Assembly (NCBI RefSeq): GCF_029840925.1
Contig: NZ_JAOCDM010000009.1
Coordinates: 1 to 64,000, forward strand
Length of the DNA stretch: 64,000 nucleotides
Source of the DNA: Pseudomonas sp. GD03858
GTDB lineage: Bacteria > Pseudomonadota > Gammaproteobacteria > Pseudomonadales > Pseudomonadaceae
Direction of reading: 5' to 3'
Numbering within the stretch: position 1 is the first letter of the stretch; the number at the start of each line of letters is the position of its first letter. A program made the position numbers and the translations under genes. Below, piece by piece: positions 36,996 to 45,243 of this stretch. The notes under the pieces were generated by a model. The model saw nothing but the letters and a program-made list of their open reading frames with translations, searched no databases and was not told the DNA's origin.

Positions 36996-38443
36996 CGCCC
37001 GCGCAGCTGGCGGTCCGGCAGTGCCAGCGCAGCCAGCAGCCCGACCAGCGAAGCTCCTGCGCTGGCCAGCAGCAGGTGCCTGAACGTTTCCAGCAAGCGT
37101 GCCTGGGTCAGCGGATCCGCCTCGCCGGCCTTGAGGCTGCCCAAGAGCGGGTTGCCGAGCATTTCGAAACCACCTTGATGCAGCAACGCCAGCAGCAGGC
37201 TGGACATGCATGCCACCCCCATGGCGCCACCGAGCGAGCGGAACAGGTTGGTGGTGCTGGTCGCCACGCCGATATCCTTGCTGTCCACCGCGCTTTGCGT
37301 GCCTACCAGCGAAGTGGGGAATTGCAGGCCACAGGCGATGCCGGTCAGCAGCATGAACAGTGCGCTGAGCAGCCCGGCCTGTGGCGGCGTCAGTGCCATC
37401 GCGGCAATGGTCAATGGCATCAGCAGCGCGCCGGTGAGGATCTGTGGCTTGAAGCGACCGGTGCGGCTGGTCATGCGCCCACCGGTGAAGGCGCCGATGG
37501 GCAGGCCCATGGCCAGCGGCAGCAGGTGCAGCGCCGCGCTGTCGGCGCCGGCGCCGGTGATGCCCTGGAAGCGCAGGGGCATGAGCATGGTCAGCGAGAT
37601 CGACTGGAAGCTGGCGAAGAAGATCACGCACCAGCACAGCACCGCGACGCGGTTACCGAACAGGCTCAGCGGCAGCAGCGGCTCGCGGCAACGCCGCTCA
37701 TGGGCGACGAACACCAGCAGCCCGATCACCGCGCCGCCCAGCAGCGTCAGCACCGGGGGCGACTGCCAGGCATGCCCTTGGCCGACCAGGGTGATGCCCA
37801 GCAGAAGGCTGCCCAGACCGATGATCATCAGCAGTGCGCCGAGGTAGTCCACCTGTGCCTCGCGGCGTTTCACCGACAGCCCGTCCAGCGCGCGGTGGAT
37901 CACCCACAGGGCGGCCAGACCCAGCGGCAGGTTGATCCAGAACACCCAGCGCCAGGACAGGTATTCGGTCAGCCAGCCGCCGAGCACCGGTCCGGCGACG
38001 CTGGCCAGGGCATACATGCCGCTGAAGTAGCCCTGGTAGCGACCGCGTTCGCGCGGCGGCACGAAGTCGCCGATGATCGCCTGGCTCACCGAGACCATGC
38101 CGCCGGCGCCGATGCCCTGGACGACCCGTGCCAGCACCAGCTGCGGCATGTCCTGGGCCAGGCCGCAGGCCACCGAGGCCAGGGTGAACAGGGCGGTGCC
38201 GGTGAGAATCATCCGCCGTCGCCCATACAGATCGCCCAGCTTGCCGTAGATCGGCACGGCGACGGTCATGGCCACCATGTAGCCGGAGATGACCCAGGCC
38301 AGCAGGCCGACATCGTTGAACTGGGCGGAAATGGCCGGCATGGACACGGCGACGATGGTCTGGTCGAGGGCGCCAAGGAAGATCGCCAGCATCAAGGCGG
38401 TCAGGACGCGGCGCAGGACGGTGGGGGGCAGGGCGGCGGTCAC
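36992..38443 (-). CDS. DHA2-family (EmrB/QacA-type) 14-helix drug efflux protein
   Basis: About 483 residues. TM1 has LMLAIFLGALDQTIVAVSMPAI. GKLGDLYGRRRMILTG is the loop 2-3 motif and GIGAGGMVSVSQAIIGDFVPPRERGRYQG is motif C-like. Fourteen hydrophobic segments are visible. The start is uncertain: GTG at 38443 has AAGGT at good spacing, while ATGs at 38485 and 38518 lie in a REP element (MSPSRGKPAPT is REP read as codons). The stop TAG sits in the MITE target duplication. Palindromes at 38534-38562 suggest repressor control. Confidence 0.88.
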   Translation of the reverse strand: MTAALPPTVLRRVLTALMLAIFLGALDQTIVAVSMPAISAQFNDVGLLAWVISGYMVAMTVAVPIYGKLGDLYGRRRMILTGTALFTLASVACGLAQDMPQLVLARVVQGIGAGGMVSVSQAIIGDFVPPRERGRYQGYFSGMYALASVAGPVLGGWLTEYLSWRWVFWINLPLGLAALWVIHRALDGLSVKRREAQVDYLGALLMIIGLGSLLLGITLVGQGHAWQSPPVLTLLGGAVIGLLVFVAHERRCREPLLPLSLFGNRVAVLCWCVIFFASFQSISLTMLMPLRFQGITGAGADSAALHLLPLAMGLPIGAFTGGRMTSRTGRFKPQILTGALLMPLTIAAMALTPPQAGLLSALFMLLTGIACGLQFPTSLVGTQSAVDSKDIGVATSTTNLFRSLGGAMGVACMSSLLLALLHQGGFEMLGNPLLGSLKAGEADPLTQARLLETFRHLLLASAGASLVGLLAALALPDRQLRGR

Positions 38444-38485
38444 GGTGGATACCTTGTGGTCAGAGCTGGCGCGATCGCGAGGCAT

Positions 38486-38510
38486 CGTGGGAGCGGGCTT
38501 GCCCCGCGAT
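38486..38510. repeat. Single REP element upstream of the efflux gene
   Basis: CGTGGGAGCGGGCTTGCCCC...GCGA, same subtype as 28449-28472, unpaired. Confidence 0.8.
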
Positions 38511-38533
38511 GGACTCATTCATGGTGGAGCATT

Positions 38534-38562
38534 GTAACCTGAGTTACATAGCTACCTATGTA
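38534..38562. promoter_or_regulatory. Overlapping palindromes, candidate repressor operator of the efflux gene
   Basis: GTAAC-CTGA-GTTAC (38534-38547) overlaps TACATAG-CTAC-CTATGTA (38545-38562), both perfect. About 100 bp upstream of the efflux start, where a TetR/MarR-type repressor would bind. No such repressor gene is adjacent. Confidence 0.5.
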
Positions 38563-38846
38563 CTCCATGCATCCCCTATGCAAGATCGGCATTGGCGCAT
38601 TCATCCAGCGGCGCATGGGCGCGTGATATCGTGGCTGGGCCGCAGAGGCTGAAATCCGGGGCTTGCACCAGCATGGTGCAGCTGTTTGTCGCAGGGTTTC
38701 GCGTCACTGTATGTCCACACCTTCTATTCCTCTGCCTGCATGTCGAGCATGACCGCCCTGATGGCGACGGTTGGAACAGTCAGGTAGACCCGATACAGGG
38801 GTCGGTTGTCAGCCGTTCACAATTTCTCATTACCAGCGGAGTGATC

Positions 38847-39716
38847 ATGCCCAAGGCTTCCCACCACGATCTGCGTTTTGCCTTCCGCGAACTGCTTGCT
38901 TCAGGTTCGTGCTATCACACCGCCTCGGTCTTCGACCCGATGTCCGCGCGCATCGCCGCGGATTTGGGCTTCGAAGTCGGCATTCTCGGCGGCTCGGTCG
39001 CTTCGTTGCAGGTCCTGGCCGCGCCGGACTTCGCTCTCATCACCCTCAGCGAGTTCGTCGAGCAGGCCACCCGTATCGGCCGGGTCGCGCAACTGCCGGT
39101 GCTCGCCGATGCCGACCATGGCTACGGCAATGCCCTCAATGTGATGCGCACGGTGATCGAGCTGGAGCGCGCCGGAGTGGCTGCGCTGACCATCGAGGAC
39201 ACCTTGCTGCCGGCCCAGTTCGGTCGCAAGTCCACCGACCTGATCTCGGTCGATGAAGGCGTGGGCAAGATCCGTGCGGCGCTGGAGGCGCGGGTGGATT
39301 CGGCGCTGGCGATCATCGCCCGGACCAATGCCGGCGTGCTGAGCACCGAAGAAATCATCGTGCGCACCCAGAGCTACCAGAAGGCCGGTGCCGATGGTAT
39401 CTGCATGGTGGGGGTGAAGGACTTCGAGCAGCTGGAACAGATCGCCGAGCACCTCAGCGTGCCGCTGATGCTGGTCACCTACGCCAACCCGAACCTGCGC
39501 GACGACGAGCGCCTGGCGCGCCTGGGCGTACGCATCGTGGTCGATGGCCATGCCGCCTACTTCGCCGCGATCAAGGCCACCTACGACTGCCTGCGCCAGC
39601 AGCGTGGCCTGCAGCACAAGTCGGACAGCCTCGGCGCCACCGAGCTTTCGCACACCTACACCCAGCCGGAAGACTACATTCGCTGGGCCAAGGAATACAT
39701 GAGCGTCGAGGAGTGA
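38847..39716 (+). CDS. Oxaloacetate decarboxylase / PEP mutase-isocitrate lyase superfamily
   Basis: 289 residues. It starts [72 protein letters not shown] provides the metal-binding Asp pair, and [13 protein letters not shown] lies where the related lyases carry KKCGH, which is absent here. Size and motifs match the PA4872-type oxaloacetate decarboxylase of Pseudomonas. CCAGCGGAG precedes the ATG. No operon partner. Confidence 0.88.
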   Translation: MPKASHHDLRFAFRELLASGSCYHTASVFDPMSARIAADLGFEVGILGGSVASLQVLAAPDFALITLSEFVEQATRIGRVAQLPVLADADHGYGNALNVMRTVIELERAGVAALTIEDTLLPAQFGRKSTDLISVDEGVGKIRAALEARVDSALAIIARTNAGVLSTEEIIVRTQSYQKAGADGICMVGVKDFEQLEQIAEHLSVPLMLVTYANPNLRDDERLARLGVRIVVDGHAAYFAAIKATYDCLRQQRGLQHKSDSLGATELSHTYTQPEDYIRWAKEYMSVEE

Positions 39717-39722
39717 TCGGCG

Positions 39723-39896
39723 TTACCTGACGGCGCTCAGTGTGGCGGTGTGGGGGACGCAGTGTTCGTGCACGCAACTGGCGGCGGCATTGGGTTGGCT
39801 GCGCAGCAACTCGACCCGCCAGCAGGCGGAGCCGTAGAGTCCGGCCACCGCGACGAGGGTGAGGGCGATGGCGCAATAGCGGGTTCTGACGCTCAT
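39723..39896 (-). CDS. Small single-pass membrane protein
   Basis: 57 residues: MSVRTRYCAIALTLVAVAGLYGSACWRVELL... with one hydrophobic segment (about 8-26) and a Cys-containing tail (SCVHEHCVPH). A strong AGGAGGT site 7-8 bases before the ATG supports translation. No family recognised. It ends 6 bp from the convergent decarboxylase gene. Confidence 0.65.
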   Translation of the reverse strand: MSVRTRYCAIALTLVAVAGLYGSACWRVELLRSQPNAAASCVHEHCVPHTATLSAVR

Positions 39897-39965
39897 GATG
39901 CGAACCTCCTGCTGGTGCAACAGGTGATACTTCAAGCATAGGCTCGCCTGGCCGATCTGCACGGG

Positions 39966-40877
39966 TTACAGACCCAGTCCTTCATCCCACTCCGGCTCGT
40001 CCCTGAATCGCTGCGCGAGAAAGTCCAGCATGCTGCGCAAGGTCGCCGGCATGTGCTTGCGCGACGTATACACCGCATTGAGCGTCAGCTCCCTGGGCCT
40101 GGCCTGCGGCAGCAGGCGCACCAGCTCGCCGCTACGCAGCGCGGTGGCCGCCTGGTAGGTGGGCAGCATGGCGATACCGGTGTCGGCCAGCGCGGCTTTC
40201 TGCAAGGTCATGGCCTCATTGGCGCTGAGGTTGCCCTGCACCGGTACGGCGACGTTTTGTCCGTTCACCTCGAAATGCCACAGGCTGTGGCCGAAGTAGG
40301 CATGGGTCAGGCAGTTGTGCTGGCTCAGGTCTTCCACCTGCCGTGGCGTGCCGTGTTCGCGCAGATAGGCGGGGCTGGCGCAGATCACCGAACGGCACAC
40401 GCTCAGGCGCCGGGCGATCAGGTTAGGGTCGACATCGTTGCTGGTGCGGATCGCCAGGTCGATGCGTTCGTCCACCAGGTTGACGGTGCGGTCGAGCATC
40501 TGCAGTTCCACCTTGACCCCGGGATAGCGTTTGACATAGGCGGCCAGTGCGTCCACCAGCTGGGCCTGGCCGAACGAAGTGCTGACGCTGATGCGCAGTT
40601 CGCCGCGCGGGGCGTCGTCCGGTTGGCGCACGGCGTTCTGCAGGTCGCCGGCCAGTTCCAGCAACTGGCGGCAGCGCGGCAGGGTTTCCTGGCCGGCGGC
40701 GGTCAGGCTGAGCTTGCGCGTGGTGCGCTGCATCAAGCGCGCGCCGACCCAGTCCTCGAGTTCCGCCAGATAGCGCGAGACGACCGGCCTCGAGAGTTGC
40801 AGATGATCCGCCGCAGCCGATTGGCTGCCAAGGTCGACGACGGTGACGAAGACGCGCATGGCGTTGAGACGGTCCAT
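39966..40877 (-). CDS. LysR-family regulator
   Basis: 303 residues. HTH MDRLNAMRVFVTVVDLGSQSAAADHLQLSRPVVSRYLAELEDWVGARLMQRTTRKLSLT, then the effector domain (RGELRISVSTSFGQAQLVDALAAYVKRYPGVKVELQMLDRTVNLVDERIDLAIRTS). CrgA/AaeR-like subgroup. Divergent from the MBL/SDR pair, its likely target, over the inverted repeat 40881-40942. Confidence 0.9.
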   Translation of the reverse strand: MDRLNAMRVFVTVVDLGSQSAAADHLQLSRPVVSRYLAELEDWVGARLMQRTTRKLSLTAAGQETLPRCRQLLELAGDLQNAVRQPDDAPRGELRISVSTSFGQAQLVDALAAYVKRYPGVKVELQMLDRTVNLVDERIDLAIRTSNDVDPNLIARRLSVCRSVICASPAYLREHGTPRQVEDLSQHNCLTHAYFGHSLWHFEVNGQNVAVPVQGNLSANEAMTLQKAALADTGIAMLPTYQAATALRSGELVRLLPQARPRELTLNAVYTSRKHMPATLRSMLDFLAQRFRDEPEWDEGLGL

Positions 40878-40880
40878 GAT

Positions 40881-40942
40881 TTGCCCGATTTCAGAAACAA
40901 ACTATGTTGCAGCATCGCATTTTTTGTATTGGATCGGGCAAC
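40881..40942. promoter_or_regulatory. Widely spaced inverted repeat between divergent LysR and MBL genes
   Basis: TTGCCCGAT (40881-40889) and its exact inverse ATCGGGCAA (40934-40942), 44 bases apart, one next to the LysR start and one near the MBL promoter. Paired distant sites fit LysR regulators that bend DNA. Confidence 0.45.
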
Positions 40943-40980
40943 TAAGCTTGCTTCCATCGTCCCGTACACAGGAATACCCC

Positions 40981-41856
40981 ATGTCGCTCTTCACTCCCCT
41001 GCGTGGCCTGCTCCTGGCCTGCATCACCCTGGCCGGCCCGGCCATGGCCGCCGAACCGCTCAAGCTCGATGTCTACAACCCAGGCCATGACGCCATCTTC
41101 CCGGTCAGTTCGGTGATCGTCAGTGGTCAGCACGATGCCATCCTGGTCGACGCCCAGTTCGGCAAGGCCCAGGCCGAGCAGGTGGTCGAGCGCCTGCGCA
41201 AGAGCGGCAAGCAGCTGACCACCATCTATGTCAGCCACGGCGACCCGGACTATTACTTCGGCCTGGACACGCTCGTCCAGGCGTTCCCCAAGGCGCGGGT
41301 AGTGGCCTCGGCCGCCACCGTCGAGCATATCCGCAAGACCATGGACGCCAAGCTCGCCTACTGGGGGCCGCAGATGGGCACCGACAAGCCGGCGAAGCTG
41401 GTGGTGCCAGAGGTCCTCGAGGGCAATCGCCTGGAGCTGGAGGGCAAGGCCCTGGAGGTCGTCGGCCTCGATGGCCCGCAGCCTGATCGCAGTTTCGTCT
41501 GGATTCCCTCGATCAAGGCCGTGGTCGGTGGCGTGGTGGTTTCCGAGCATATCCACGTGTGGATGGCCGACACCCAGACCGCGCAGTCCCATGCCGACTG
41601 GCTGAGCACCCTGGCGCATATCGAAAAGCTGGCGCCGCGCACCGTGGTCCCTGGCCACTACCTGGGTGACAGCAGCCGTTCGCTGGCGGCGGTGCGCTTC
41701 ACCGCCGGCTACATTCGTGCCTTCGACAGCGAGGCCGCCAATGCTGCCGATGCCGCTGCCCTGATCGCGGCGATGAAGCAGCGCTACCCCAACCTTGGCG
41801 AGGAGAGCTCCCTGGAACTGGGCGCCAAGGTCGCCAAGGGCGAGATGAAGTGGTAA
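40981..41856 (+). CDS. Exported metallo-beta-lactamase-fold hydrolase
   Basis: 291 residues. Signal peptide MSLFTPLRGLLLACITLAGPAMAAEP directs it to the periplasm. The fold is marked by AILVDAQFGKAQAEQVVERL, VSHGDPDYYFG and RTVVPGHYLGD. The metal motif reads HGDPDYYF where the canonical form is HxHxDH, so the second His and the final His are missing. It may use one metal or none. Substrate unknown. AGGAAT precedes the ATG. Followed after 28 bp by an SDR gene, likely co-transcribed. Confidence 0.85.
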   Translation: MSLFTPLRGLLLACITLAGPAMAAEPLKLDVYNPGHDAIFPVSSVIVSGQHDAILVDAQFGKAQAEQVVERLRKSGKQLTTIYVSHGDPDYYFGLDTLVQAFPKARVVASAATVEHIRKTMDAKLAYWGPQMGTDKPAKLVVPEVLEGNRLELEGKALEVVGLDGPQPDRSFVWIPSIKAVVGGVVVSEHIHVWMADTQTAQSHADWLSTLAHIEKLAPRTVVPGHYLGDSSRSLAAVRFTAGYIRAFDSEAANAADAAALIAAMKQRYPNLGEESSLELGAKVAKGEMKW

Positions 41857-41884
41857 TCCCTTTCAACCTGTTGGAGTGTTTCCC

Positions 41885-42499
41885 ATGAGCAAGATCGCAA
41901 TCATCGGCGCCACCGGGCGCGCTGGCAGCCAGTTGCTGGAAGAGGCGCTGCGCCGAGGCCACAGCGTGGTGGCCATCGCCCGCAATCCGTCGCAGCTGCA
42001 AGGCCGCGAGGGCGTGACCGTCAAGGCGCTGGACGCCAAGGACAGCGCCGCCCTGCAGGCCGCGGTGAGCGGCTGCGACGCGGTGTTGAGCGCGGCGCAC
42101 TTCGCCACGATCGAACCCCAGGCGATCATCGAGCCGGTCAAGCTTGCCGGAGTCAAGCGCCTGCTGGTGGTGGGCGGTGCCGGCAGCCTGTTGCTGCCCT
42201 CGGGGCAACGGGTGATCGACAGCCCGGACTTCCCCGAGGCTTACAAGGCCGAGGCCAGCGCCGGGGTGCGTTTTCTCGATGCGCTGCGCCAGGAGCCGTC
42301 GCTGGAGTGGACGTTCCTGTCACCGTCGGCGGAGTTCGTCGAGGGTGAGCGTAGCGGGCACTACCGGTTGGGCCGGGATCACCTGTTGATCGGTGCCGAT
42401 GGCAAGAGCTGGATCACCTTTGCCGACTACGCCATCGCCATGCTGGACGAGCTGGAAAAGCCGGCGCATTCGCGGGCAAGGTTCACGGTCGGTTACTGA
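41885..42499 (+). CDS. NAD(P)-binding atypical SDR protein
   Basis: 204 residues. Rossmann start MSKIAIIGATGRAGSQLLEEALRRGHSVVAIARNP (GATGRAG nucleotide motif), then LLVVGGAGSLLL and a C-terminal SWITFADYAIAMLDELE. YwnB/YesF-like proteins of this type are NAD(P)H-dependent reductases or redox sensors. Second gene after the MBL protein. The last 180 bp are overlapped by the convergent LysR gene. Confidence 0.87.
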   Translation: MSKIAIIGATGRAGSQLLEEALRRGHSVVAIARNPSQLQGREGVTVKALDAKDSAALQAAVSGCDAVLSAAHFATIEPQAIIEPVKLAGVKRLLVVGGAGSLLLPSGQRVIDSPDFPEAYKAEASAGVRFLDALRQEPSLEWTFLSPSAEFVEGERSGHYRLGRDHLLIGADGKSWITFADYAIAMLDELEKPAHSRARFTVGY

Positions 42500-43393
42500 A
42501 TCGCGCGGTACCTGTAGGAGCGGCGCAAGGCTTGAGGCTCGCGCCTGCAGCCATTCCATCAACTCGACCAGCCCCGCAGGCATGGTCTTCGACGGGCTCA
42601 CCAGGTAATAGCCCTTGCCGGTCGTCACCTTCAGCCCGAACGGCATGCATAACCGGCCTGTGCGCAGGTCATCGCCAATCAGCGAGAAATCGCCGATGGC
42701 GATCCCTGTCCCTTGGGAAGCCATGGCCATCGCCATGTCCAGCGTCTCGAAGTGCTGCTTCGGCCCCTGGGGCTCGAATCCGGCATTGGCTGTCTGCAAC
42801 CACAACCGCCAGTCGTGTTCGTCCCTCGATGGATGCAGCAGCATCTGCCGCGCCAGGTCCTGCAACTGCAAGGGGCCGCTCGATAGCGAGGGCGCGCAGA
42901 CCGGCGTCAGTTGCTCATCGAACAGCTTGCGCACCTGCAGCCCATGATTCGGCGCCGCGCCGTAGACCACGGCAGCATCGAAGCCCTCGCGACGAAAATC
43001 CACGCCATGCTGCACCGTGGTGGTCAACTCCACCGGTACATCCGGGCGCAGTGCCTGCCACTCGAGCAAGCGTGGCAGCAGCCAGCGCATCACGCAGGTC
43101 GGCGCCTTGAGCTGCAGTGTCGTGCTGCGCCCGCCGACCTCGCGCACGCCTTGCTCGATCAGGGCGAAGACCTGCTGCACCCGGGGCAGCCAATCCTGCC
43201 CTTCGCGGGTCAGCGCCAAGCCGCGGGCCTGGCGCTGGAACAACGGATAGCCCAGGTGATCCTCCAGTCCGGCGATCTGCCGACTGACCGCTCCTTGAGT
43301 GATATGCAGTTGCTGCGCGGCACGGGTGAAGTTGCAGTGTTGCGCGGTCACCAGGAAGGTATGCAAGGCGGGGAGGGGCGGCAGGCGTTTCAT
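42320..43393 (-). CDS. GcvA-like LysR-family regulator with abnormal C-terminal extension
   Basis: 357 residues from MKRLPPLPALHTFLVTAQHCNFTRAAQQLHITQGAVSRQIAGLEDHLG. The effector domain ends normally at LVELMEWLQARASS (about residue 288). The next 69 residues (LAPLLQVPRDSV...) first read through a REP remnant and then run antisense through the SDR gene. The native stop codon seems to have been lost. Divergent from the ThDP enzyme gene, its probable target. The long in-frame stretch before 43393 is not coding. Confidence 0.82.
   Translation of the reverse strand: MKRLPPLPALHTFLVTAQHCNFTRAAQQLHITQGAVSRQIAGLEDHLGYPLFQRQARGLALTREGQDWLPRVQQVFALIEQGVREVGGRSTTLQLKAPTCVMRWLLPRLLEWQALRPDVPVELTTTVQHGVDFRREGFDAAVVYGAAPNHGLQVRKLFDEQLTPVCAPSLSSGPLQLQDLARQMLLHPSRDEHDWRLWLQTANAGFEPQGPKQHFETLDMAMAMASQGTGIAIGDFSLIGDDLRTGRLCMPFGLKVTTGKGYYLVSPSKTMPAGLVELMEWLQARASSLAPLLQVPRDSVTDREPCPRMRRLFQLVQHGDGVVGKGDPALAIGTDQQVIPAQPVVPATLTLDELRRR
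42511..42530. repeat. Truncated REP remnant
   Basis: CCTGTAGGAGCGGCGCAAGG resembles one end of the second REP subtype. It lies at the point where the LysR reading frame leaves its domain. Confidence 0.55.
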
Positions 43394-43505
43394 TCGAGTA
43401 AGCCATGATGCTGGGTCATGGCTAGTATGTGTTTTTTTGCATTGTCGCGGTAGCCGTCGCTTGGTTCCATGAATGCCGTTTTCAACACGATTCGGGTATT
43501 CGACG

Positions 43506-45143
43506 ATGGCAACCTGTGGCGAAGTGCTGGTCAAACTCCTCGAAGGCTATGGCGTGGACCATGTCTTCGGCATTCCCGGTGTGCATACCGTGGAGCTCTA
43601 TCGCGGCCTGGCGGCGTCCTCCATCCGCCATGTCACCCCGCGCCACGAGCAAGGTGCCGGCTTCATGGCCGACGGCTACTCGCGCACCCGTGGCAAGCCC
43701 GGGGTGTGCTTCATCATCACTGGCCCGGGCATGACCAACATCACCACCGCCATGGGCCAGGCCTATGCCGATTCGATTCCCATGCTGGTCATCTCCAGTG
43801 TGCAGTCCCGCGACCAGCTTGGTGGTGGCCGCGGCAAGCTGCACGAACTGCCCAACCAGGCTGGCCTGGTCGCCGGCGTGGCGGCGTTCTCGCAGACGCT
43901 GATGAGCGCCGACGACCTGCCCCAGGTGCTGGCCCGTGCTTTCGCCGTGTTCGACGGCGCCCGGCCACGCCCGGTGCATATCGAGATTCCTCTGGATGTC
44001 CTGGTCGCGCCCGCCGACCACCTGTTGTCCGCCCGCCCGGTGCGCACCAGCCGTGCCGGTGCCGCGCCGCTGGCCGTGCAGCGGATGGCCGCGCGACTGG
44101 CCAAGGCGCGTCGCCCGTTGATCCTCGCGGGCGGCGGCGCCCTGGGAGCCGGCGCTGAACTCGCGCGCCTGGCCGAGCATTTGCAGGCGCCGGTGGCGCT
44201 GACCATCAATGCCAAGGGCTTGCTGCCGGCAGGCCATCCGCTGCAGATCGGCTCGACCCAGACCCTGCCGGCCACCCGCGCGCTGGTGGCCGAGGCCGAT
44301 GTGGTGCTGGCCATCGCTACGGAGCTGGCCGAGACCGACTACGACGTGACCTTCAAGGGGGGCTTCGAGATCCCTGGCAGCTTGCTGCGGATCGACATCG
44401 ACCCGGACCAGACCGTGCGCAACTACCTGCCGGAGCTGGCGCTGGTCGCCGATGCACAGCAGGCGAGCGAAGCGTTGCTGGCTGCCCTGCAGGCGCAGGC
44501 GCAGGCACCGCGCGATGCCGGCTGGGGCGCTGCGCGCGCCGCGCGCCTGCGCGAGGATAACGCTGCCACCTGGGATCAACCGACCTTGAGCCAGACGCGC
44601 TTGCTGACCGGCATCCTGGAGCGACTGCCCAATGCCATCCTGGTGGGCGATTCGACGCAGCCGGTGTACACCGGCAACCTGACCCTGGACATGGCCCAGC
44701 CGCGCCGCTGGTTCAACGCCTCGACCGGCTATGGCACGCTGGGCTACGCCTTGCCGGCGGCGATGGGGGCTTGGTTGGGCAGCGCCGAGGCGCCTGCCGA
44801 GCGGGTCCCGGCGGTGTGCCTGATCGGCGATGGCGGCCTGCAGTTCACCCTGCCGGAGCTGGCCAGCGCGGTGGAGGCGCAGGTGCCATTGATCGTGCTG
44901 CTGTGGAACAACCAGGGCTATGAGGAAATCAAGAAGTACATGGTCAACCGCGCCATCGAGCCGGTAGGCGTGGATATCCATACGCCGGATTTCATCGGCG
45001 TGGCGCGGGCCCTGGGGGCCGAGGCCGAGCACGTCGGCGATGTCGCCCAACTGCAGGCGGCGCTGGGGCGGGCGGTGGAGCGCAAGGGGCCAACGCTGAT
45101 CCAGGTGGATCAAGGGCAGTGGCAACAGGCGGTGCAAGGCTGA
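43506..45143 (+). CDS. ThDP-dependent enzyme, acetolactate-synthase large-subunit-like (AruI-like)
   Basis: 545 residues. The catalytic Glu region is HVTPRHEQGAGFMADGYSR, and the C-terminal ThDP motif is GDGGLQFTLPELASAVEAQVPLIVLLWNNQGY (GDG...NN). VFGIPGVHTVELYRGL and the overall order resemble P. aeruginosa AruI (2-ketoarginine decarboxylase) as much as acetohydroxyacid synthase. No small subunit is nearby, so branched-chain synthesis is unlikely. The start at 43506 begins the domain (MATCGEVLVKLLEGYGV). The ribosome site is weak. Confidence 0.85.
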   Translation: MATCGEVLVKLLEGYGVDHVFGIPGVHTVELYRGLAASSIRHVTPRHEQGAGFMADGYSRTRGKPGVCFIITGPGMTNITTAMGQAYADSIPMLVISSVQSRDQLGGGRGKLHELPNQAGLVAGVAAFSQTLMSADDLPQVLARAFAVFDGARPRPVHIEIPLDVLVAPADHLLSARPVRTSRAGAAPLAVQRMAARLAKARRPLILAGGGALGAGAELARLAEHLQAPVALTINAKGLLPAGHPLQIGSTQTLPATRALVAEADVVLAIATELAETDYDVTFKGGFEIPGSLLRIDIDPDQTVRNYLPELALVADAQQASEALLAALQAQAQAPRDAGWGAARAARLREDNAATWDQPTLSQTRLLTGILERLPNAILVGDSTQPVYTGNLTLDMAQPRRWFNASTGYGTLGYALPAAMGAWLGSAEAPAERVPAVCLIGDGGLQFTLPELASAVEAQVPLIVLLWNNQGYEEIKKYMVNRAIEPVGVDIHTPDFIGVARALGAEAEHVGDVAQLQAALGRAVERKGPTLIQVDQGQWQQAVQG

Positions 45144-45150
45144 ATATTGC

Positions 45151-45212
45151 CGTGGGAGCGGACTGACCCGCGAAGGTAGCTACTCGGTGCTCGCGGCTGA
45201 AGCTCCCACAGG
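45151..45212. repeat. Degenerate REP pair
   Basis: GTGGGAGCGGACTGACCCGC...GAA faces CTCGCGGCTGAAGCTCCCAC...AGG. Diverged copies between convergent genes. Confidence 0.7.
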
Positions 45213-45243
45213 GATTGTGCATACAGCGCTGGATCTGGCCTGC

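Larger units (their letters stand above)
38444..38846. other. Divergent intergenic region with REP and palindromes
   Basis: About 400 bp between the efflux gene and the decarboxylase-like gene. It has one REP copy (38486-38510), adjoining palindromes GTAAC-ctga-GTTAC and TACATAG-ctac-CTATGTA (38534-38562), and a further palindrome TGCACCA-gca-TGGTGCA (38664-38680). No credible ORF. Confidence 0.55.

Noticed and set aside
43506..45143. ThDP enzyme as acetohydroxyacid synthase large subunit of branched-chain synthesis
   Set aside because: No regulatory small subunit or ilv gene is adjacent, and the N-terminal pattern is at least as close to AruI-type decarboxylases. Left as a general ThDP call.
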